Source: Flavobacteriaceae bacterium LYZ1037
GTDB taxonomy: Bacteria; Bacteroidota; Bacteroidia; Flavobacteriales; Flavobacteriaceae
Assembly (NCBI GenBank): GCA_003144015.1
Contig: QFWS01000004.1
Span: 186,001 to 250,000, forward strand
Direction of reading: 5' to 3'
Length of the DNA stretch: 64,000 bases
Shown here: positions 59,448 through 64,000 of the stretch, piece by piece
Layout: each line of letters starts with the position of its first letter
How positions within the stretch are numbered: the stretch's first letter is position 1
Made by a program: the position numbers and the translations under genes
Notes under the pieces: model-generated
Told to the model about the DNA's origin: nothing
The model's input: only the letters and a program-made list of their open reading frames with translations
Database searches by the model: none

Positions 59448-59900
59448 TTATTTGACTTCTTGTATAACCAAATTTAATTCGCAAGATAGTAATTCTTTAT
59501 GGTCTAGTGTTGTAGTACAAATTATTGTACAGATGCTATATTGGTCTGTATCGAATCTAGATTTTAGTTTTGCATTTGTAACAATAGTACTGCCTACATT
59601 TGGGCACAAACTCACAACTACTTTCTTTATGGCACTAATAAACCCTATTAATTTTACACCTTCACCTTCAGTATCATCTTCTTTAAAAAAACTTTTTCCA
59701 ACAATAGATGAACAGGTTTGTGCTGCATTCTCAAGTAAACCTGCTTCATTAAAAACACCAAGTTCATTAAAAATACAGTTTGGTTTAATATTAAATGAAG
59801 TAGAAACATGCTCGTCATCGATAGACAATACTTGGTCTACCATTAAAAACGGCGCACGATGTGGTAAGAATTTTTTTATGTCTAAATAGTGACCATCCAT
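59448..59900 (-). CDS. ApeP-like hot-dog dehydratase (150 residues)
   Basis: A hot-dog protein with LPHRAPFLMVDQVLSID, as in FabZ/ApeP. The helix motif is FNEAGLLENAAQTCSS: Glu57 and Gln61 align with the FabZ Glu and Gln, but the HFPG His is absent (CIFNELG). ApeP-type (COG4706) dehydratases have the same pattern. It begins at the stop codon of the next hot-dog gene (1-nt overlap); the pair may form a heterodimer. Confidence 0.82.
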   Translation of the reverse strand: MDGHYLDIKKFLPHRAPFLMVDQVLSIDDEHVSTSFNIKPNCIFNELGVFNEAGLLENAAQTCSSIVGKSFFKEDDTEGEGVKLIGFISAIKKVVVSLCPNVGSTIVTNAKLKSRFDTDQYSICTIICTTTLDHKELLSCELNLVIQEVK

Positions 59901-60331
59901 TAGTTAGCAATAACCGTTTTCATTTCACCAGAGGCGATTTCTTCATTATCATTATTAAATACGTTAATCGCAACCATGGTAACACCATTAAACTCGTGTA
60001 AAATATCTACTTTGGTTGTGATAATATCGTTTAAAGCTGGCAGTTTTGAAATTTCAACTTTTTTAATTGAACCTATATATCCTGTTGGTGCTTCTTCGTT
60101 TTTAATAAAAAAGTCGTAACCTGTATGAAGTGCAACGGTTTGGGCCATATTTTCAATAAGACCAGACTCTAATAAGATATTGTTTTTTACAAATAGGTTG
60201 TCTTCTTTTATTAAAAATGAAGAAACGACTTTGCTATTGGTGAAATCCAACAAGGTATCTACCATCACAAAGGGTTTTTTCTGAGGAATTAAATGAGAGA
60301 TATCTGTTATTGGAAATGAATGCTGTATCAT
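59900..60331 (-). CDS. ApeP-like hot-dog dehydratase (143 residues)
   Basis: A hot-dog protein with LIPQKKPFVMVDTLLDF and the helix NNILLESGLIENMAQTVALHTG (Glu60, Gln64). It lacks the His of FabZ and the PHR motif is PQK. It is a tandem diverged copy of the adjacent 150-residue protein. It probably takes part in forming polyene double bonds, alone or paired. It begins 1 nt after the end of the darB gene. Confidence 0.82.
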   Translation of the reverse strand: MIQHSFPITDISHLIPQKKPFVMVDTLLDFTNSKVVSSFLIKEDNLFVKNNILLESGLIENMAQTVALHTGYDFFIKNEEAPTGYIGSIKKVEISKLPALNDIITTKVDILHEFNGVTMVAINVFNNDNEEIASGEMKTVIAN

Positions 60332-60332
60332 T

Positions 60333-61466
60333 TTAACAAACTGTTAAAAGGGCATAAGCATAAGCAAAACGTGCGCTTTCTGGAACAGATAGCAAAATGT
60401 TATCTCCTTTTTTTAATTTTCCTGAAGAGGATAACTCTTCTAACATAATATAAATGGATGCGGCTCCAACATTCCCTACTTTGCTTAAATTCATAAACCA
60501 GTTTTCCCAAGGGATTTCAACGCCTTGTTTTACCATTTCTTCGTATAGTTTTTCTTTAAAATAATATGAAGAAATATGTGGTAAATAATAATCAACATCT
60601 TCTGGTTTTAAACCATGTTTCTCGATAGCCATTTTTAAGCTGTCAACACCTTTTACAAGAATGTTTTCGCCTAAAAGTTTGACATCTTGTTTCATGGCAA
60701 ATAATGATTTTTTACTCCATTGATCCGAGGGGTACTCGCTCCATGGTTTTAAAAAGCCATTTTCAAGCTTATCGGCTCCAGCATACATACATGCTTCTAA
60801 TTCGTGAGCGTAAGAATACCCTTCCATCCATTCAATTTTCAGAGGAAGTTCTCCATTTGGTTCGTTTTCTAATAAAAAAGCTCCTGCGCCATCCGAAAGC
60901 ATCCAACGTAAAAAATCTTTATTAAAAGCTAGAATAGGGTTTTCTTCAAGGGTATTTAAATGTTTTAATTCGTCTTCAAAGGTATCCGATTTCATCCAAG
61001 AAGATGTGCGTTCTGAACCTGTACAAACAGCATTTTCTGTTTGTCCAGATTTTACTGCTAGAAAACCGTATTTTAACGCATTCATTCCAGAGCAACATGC
61101 TCCTGAAGGTGAATTTATTTCTGTATTCCCGTTTTTTAAGAATCCATGAACCATGGCTGCATGGGAAGGTAATATTTGATCTGGACTCGATGTGCCACAA
61201 GATAATAATTCAATGTCGCTTGGGTTTAAGTTATCATCATATAGTTTTTCAATTGCTTCCTTTGTAAGTTGCGCATTGTTATGGGTTATCTTTCCATAAT
61301 CATCGATTGCATAATATCTAGTTTTTATTTGGTTGTTTCGTAAAACAATACGTCTTCCTTTAGAAGATTTTCCATCAATTATTCCTAATTTATCTTCCAT
61401 CTCATCATTACTAATGGGACGATTGGGTAAAAATTTTGATATTTTTGTAATGTAAACTTCCTTCAT
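60333..61466 (-). CDS. darB: DarB-type beta-ketoacyl synthase III
   Basis: A 377-residue FabH-like ketosynthase. The Cys-His-Asn set is visible: Cys125 (SGACCSGMNALKYG), His (DYYLPHISSYYF) and Asn (SKVGNVGAASIY). DarB joins two 3-oxoacyl units to make the precursor that DarA turns into a dialkylresorcinol (DarA and DarB are described for flexirubin and other dialkylresorcinol pathways). The next gene is darA, 14 nt upstream, which settles the assignment. Confidence 0.92.
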   Translation of the reverse strand: MKEVYITKISKFLPNRPISNDEMEDKLGIIDGKSSKGRRIVLRNNQIKTRYYAIDDYGKITHNNAQLTKEAIEKLYDDNLNPSDIELLSCGTSSPDQILPSHAAMVHGFLKNGNTEINSPSGACCSGMNALKYGFLAVKSGQTENAVCTGSERTSSWMKSDTFEDELKHLNTLEENPILAFNKDFLRWMLSDGAGAFLLENEPNGELPLKIEWMEGYSYAHELEACMYAGADKLENGFLKPWSEYPSDQWSKKSLFAMKQDVKLLGENILVKGVDSLKMAIEKHGLKPEDVDYYLPHISSYYFKEKLYEEMVKQGVEIPWENWFMNLSKVGNVGAASIYIMLEELSSSGKLKKGDNILLSVPESARFAYAYALLTVC

Positions 61467-61480
61467 TTTTTTAGTACCTT

Positions 61481-62401
61481 CTATTTTAATACAACAGATG
61501 AGTAATAGATCTTATCTTTTTTTATTTTACCATATAAAGGTAAATAAGTGAGCAAAAATAAGATAAATACGATAGGTGCAATAATCCATATAGCAAATAA
61601 AAGATAATAATTAAACATTTTAACGAATAATTGCCTTTTTGAGACGTTTTTTCTTCCTTTCGATTGAATTAAATGTGCCCATTTTGAAAATAAAATGTTT
61701 GCTCTTTTGTCAACAGTTATTAAAAATGGTTTAATTTTTACAGCATCTTGGCTTAAAAGTTCGGGTTGTAAGGTACTATAATTATTAGTTAATAAGTGAT
61801 TTTTTATTACTAGTCCAAATTTAACAGATTCATCGATATCTTTTTGAGACACTCCTGGTTTTGGAAAGATTCCTAAAAAACGTTCTTTTTTTCCAGAGAA
61901 CATCCATTGTGCAATAGTTATCACACTAATATGATTAATATGTCTATCAGCAAGAACAATATTTCCTACCAAAGTTGCTTGAAGATCTTTTAGCTTTCTC
62001 TTCATTTTTTCTTGTGCCATTATCCACATATTTCTACAACCTATAACTGTTATTACTGGTGTGTTTGCAAATAATTTTTTAGCATCTGGAGAATTTAAAA
62101 AGGAAGTTGTAGGCAAAGATGGAGTTAAATACCAAATGGCATAGCCAAAAACTATTAAATCGTACTTTTTATTAAGAATGGATTCTGGAACTATTTTTGT
62201 TTTTTGTGGAATTTGAAGAAAAGTTTCTGGAAAAACACCATAAAACTCTTTCTTGTTCCAAGGGAACGGAAATGGGTTTTCCATTTCAATATTTAGAAAA
62301 GTTAGATTTGTTTCTTCAGTTTTTAAAGGTGAAACAATATTATTTACAATCTCTGTTAATTGGCCAGATTGCGAATAATGTATGACTAAAATTTCTTTCA
62401 T
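61481..62401 (-). CDS. darA: Dialkylresorcinol condensing enzyme DarA
   Basis: A 306-residue protein with the DarA signature start MKEILVIHYSQSGQLTEIVNNI, a flavodoxin-like segment, then PFPFPWNKKEFYGVFPETFLQIP and the VFGYAIWYLTPSLPTTSFL region. The C-terminus has hydrophobic helices (YYLLFAIWIIAPIVFILFLLTYL) that anchor it in the membrane. DarA closes and aromatises the product formed with DarB to give the dialkylresorcinol part of flexirubin. Order acyltransferase-darA-darB is compact. Confidence 0.93.
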   Translation of the reverse strand: MKEILVIHYSQSGQLTEIVNNIVSPLKTEETNLTFLNIEMENPFPFPWNKKEFYGVFPETFLQIPQKTKIVPESILNKKYDLIVFGYAIWYLTPSLPTTSFLNSPDAKKLFANTPVITVIGCRNMWIMAQEKMKRKLKDLQATLVGNIVLADRHINHISVITIAQWMFSGKKERFLGIFPKPGVSQKDIDESVKFGLVIKNHLLTNNYSTLQPELLSQDAVKIKPFLITVDKRANILFSKWAHLIQSKGRKNVSKRQLFVKMFNYYLLFAIWIIAPIVFILFLLTYLPLYGKIKKDKIYYSSVVLK

Positions 62402-62411
62402 AAATCTTTAA

Positions 62412-63296
62412 TTATTTTTTGAACGAACTCCAAAAATCAAAATAGTTAAACCATTGTAAAGGATATTTTTTTAACATCCAGCTAACACTTTCGGTATATT
62501 CTTTTAATAAAGCTTGCGCATCTCTATGCTTAGCAGTTGCTCTTCTAGCATATAAATGATAATGTTTCTTAGGTTCTTTCATAACATATACAAACAACAC
62601 TGGAACATGCAGTCTGGAAGCCAACATAAAAGGGCCAGCCGGGAACTTGGCTTCTTCTCCTAAAAGTTTTTCTGTTAGAAATTTAGAGCCTTTAATGTAT
62701 CGATCTCCAGTAATACAAACAATTTCATTTCTTGCTAAAGCTGCATTGACTTCAAAGATATGAGATAAATCGTCTTTTATGATTATTAGATTGATGTTCG
62801 ATTTTTTTCTAACACTATCTAAATAGTCTTTAATAGCTGTGTGTTCAATGTCTGTAGTAAGTAAACTTATGGACGCATTTTCTTCAAGTTCTCCAAAAAA
62901 ATACTCAGAAATTTCAAAATTTCCAACATGAGCACTAATCAAAATACCTCCTTTTTTTTCTTTAAGGGTTTCGTTTATAAGATGAACACCATCTGACTCG
63001 TAAGTAAATTTATGACTTAAATTTGAAGAGATAGCAATTTTATCCAGAATGGTTTGACCAAAAACATAATAGCTTTTATAAACATTTATAAAACTTTTAG
63101 CTTTAGAATAATTTAACCGATGTTTTAGATAATAATAGATGGATTTTGTGCTGTCTTTTGAAAAAAGACAAAAATAAGCAGCTACAAAAAATAAGATAAA
63201 GTAGGCTGCACCAATTCCAACTTTCTTCATGAAAAACACGAAGATTTTGTACCCAAGAACGGTTCCTCTGGATTTACCTTGCCATTCTGCAGCCAT
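62412..63296 (-). CDS. LpxL/HtrB-type lysophospholipid acyltransferase
   Basis: A 294-residue inner-membrane acyltransferase of the lipid A late-acyltransferase family. It has one N-terminal TM helix (AAYFILFFVAAYFCLFS) and the active-site H-x4-E motif HVGNFE (LISAHVGNFEISEYF). Aryl polyene clusters contain such enzymes, which are thought to fix the pigment to a lipid. Here it follows the ACP gene by 20 nt and precedes darA by 10 nt, so it likely acylates the resorcinol or polyene product. Confidence 0.9.
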   Translation of the reverse strand: MAAEWQGKSRGTVLGYKIFVFFMKKVGIGAAYFILFFVAAYFCLFSKDSTKSIYYYLKHRLNYSKAKSFINVYKSYYVFGQTILDKIAISSNLSHKFTYESDGVHLINETLKEKKGGILISAHVGNFEISEYFFGELEENASISLLTTDIEHTAIKDYLDSVRKKSNINLIIIKDDLSHIFEVNAALARNEIVCITGDRYIKGSKFLTEKLLGEEAKFPAGPFMLASRLHVPVLFVYVMKEPKKHYHLYARRATAKHRDAQALLKEYTESVSWMLKKYPLQWFNYFDFWSSFKK

Positions 63297-63316
63297 ATAT
63301 TATAAAGTCTAGTTTT

Positions 63317-63559
63317 TTAGGCTAGTTTATTTTCAATAAGTGTATAGAAATCGCTTAAAGATTTAACATTGATAAAATCTTCTCCAACCAATTTAACACC
63401 AAAATTAGATTCTACAGCAACCACAAGATCTACAAAATCTAAACTGTCTAATTCTAGAGTTTCTTTTAAGTTAGCATTTGGTGAAATGTCTTCACTCTCA
63501 ACTTCAAATTCATCGATAAGAAAGTCGTTTATCTTTTCAATAATAACCTCTTTATTCAT
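63317..63559 (-). CDS. Acyl carrier protein (second in cluster)
   Basis: An 80-residue ACP with the phosphopantetheine site LELDSLDFVDLV. It is the DarC-like ACP by position, upstream of darA and darB, and presumably carries the acyl substrates of DarB. Starts 7 nt after the ketosynthase gene stop. Confidence 0.95.
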   Translation of the reverse strand: MNKEVIIEKINDFLIDEFEVESEDISPNANLKETLELDSLDFVDLVVAVESNFGVKLVGEDFINVKSLSDFYTLIENKLA

Positions 63560-63566
63560 TACTACA

Positions 63567-64000
63567 CTATATTTTTTTAATTATTAATGCTGAATTTGTT
63601 CCTCCAAATCCAAAAGAATTGGACAAAAGTACATCAATTTTTTTATCTAGCGTTTTGTTAACTAAATTTAATTTTATAGCATCATCGTCTGGTTCCTCTA
63701 AATTAATGTTTGGCGCAATAAAATCATTCTGCATCATTAGGACTGAATATAACACTTCGCTCGCTCCAGCCATCCAACATTCGTGTCCAGTCATAGATTT
63801 TGTTGAGCTTACATAAGGGCCATTTTCACCAAATACTTCAAAGATAGCCTTTGCCTCATTAGCATCGCCAACAGGAGTTGAGGTAGCATGGGCATTTACA
63901 TATTGTATATCTGTTGGATGAATACCTGCTTGTTTGATTGCCATTTTCATAGCTCTTGCTGGTCCATCGACATTTGGAGTTGAAATATGGTCTCCATTTG
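63567..64000 (-). CDS. Beta-ketoacyl-ACP synthase, C-terminal part (cut by window edge)
   Basis: The frame is open to the right edge; only the C-terminal 140 or so residues are seen. The visible His motifs are VNAHATSTPVGD (HATST in place of HGTAT) and MTGHECWMAGASEV (GHE.. in place of GHT), with the ending SNSFGFGGTNSAL. Before the first Met lies DHISTPNVDGPARA, as in FabF-type enzymes. The nucleophile Cys is outside the window. It probably serves the dialkylresorcinol or polyene branch. Confidence 0.92.
   Translation of the reverse strand, partial: NGDHISTPNVDGPARAMKMAIKQAGIHPTDIQYVNAHATSTPVGDANEAKAIFEVFGENGPYVSSTKSMTGHECWMAGASEVLYSVLMMQNDFIAPNINLEEPDDDAIKLNLVNKTLDKKIDVLLSNSFGFGGTNSALIIKKI

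Noticed and set aside
59452-59889. 145-codon plus-strand frame
   Set aside because: It is the antisense shadow of the ApeP-like hot-dog gene, which has clear family motifs and operon context.

Overview
The window looks like a chromosomal segment of a marine-type member of the Flavobacteriaceae (Bacteroidota). The support is an AT-rich genome, Bacteroidota-type promoters (TTTG-N19-TAnnTTTG), several secreted proteins with type IX secretion (T9SS) sorting domains, and a flexirubin/dialkylresorcinol gene cluster. No rRNA, CRISPR array, insertion sequence or prophage was seen. One tRNA (Asn, GTT) is present.

Left part (1-11.3 kb): mostly housekeeping and lipid genes. It opens with the 3' end of hemH, then a MATE exporter and hemJ, which forms a heme-linked group. 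An orphan sensor kinase, an enoyl-CoA hydratase, two NTF2-like secreted proteins (one inside cassette-like inverted flanks), a REP-like remnant, an HD hydrolase, an acyl-ACP desaturase, a PlsC acyltransferase, a bacilliredoxin and a TerB-DnaJ protein follow.

Metal region (11.3-20.5 kb): a complete TroABCD/MntABCD-type Mn/Zn ABC operon is headed by its DtxR-family regulator and a predicted outer-membrane protein. A clear promoter with an overlapping 16-bp operator-like dyad lies in front of it. Next to it is feoA-feoB with a 45-residue FeoB-associated Cys-rich membrane protein, and a SCO1-type copper chaperone.

Surface and secretion region (20.5-35.3 kb): a secreted M1 aminopeptidase, rseP, tRNA-Asn, a 1630-residue adhesin-like protein (a seven-repeat FG-GAP propeller plus HYR repeats with inserted domains), a TPR/HTH membrane regulator and a fibronectin III protein. 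A bidirectional terminator at 35.26 kb closes this part.

Pigment region (35.3-64 kb, all minus strand): a nearly gapless run of about 30 genes that matches a flexirubin-type cluster, i.e. an aryl polyene joined to a dialkylresorcinol. It contains darA, darB, two ACPs, three ketosynthases with intact or partly visible active sites, one chain-length-factor-like ketosynthase, one minimal ketosynthase-like protein, three hot-dog dehydratase-like proteins, a thioesterase, a methyltransferase, LpxL-type and PlsC-type acyltransferases, a CoA-ligase-like enzyme, an FAD oxidoreductase, an ABC-2 exporter, an MMPL/acyltransferase/methyltransferase-like fusion, LolA-like and lipoprotein carriers, and three tandem outer-membrane beta-barrels. 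The parts make a plausible line from precursor activation, through polyene and resorcinol synthesis and esterification, to export and outer-membrane placement. The cluster runs off the right edge; a ketoreductase and a tyrosine ammonia-lyase, both expected for the pathway, are not in the window.
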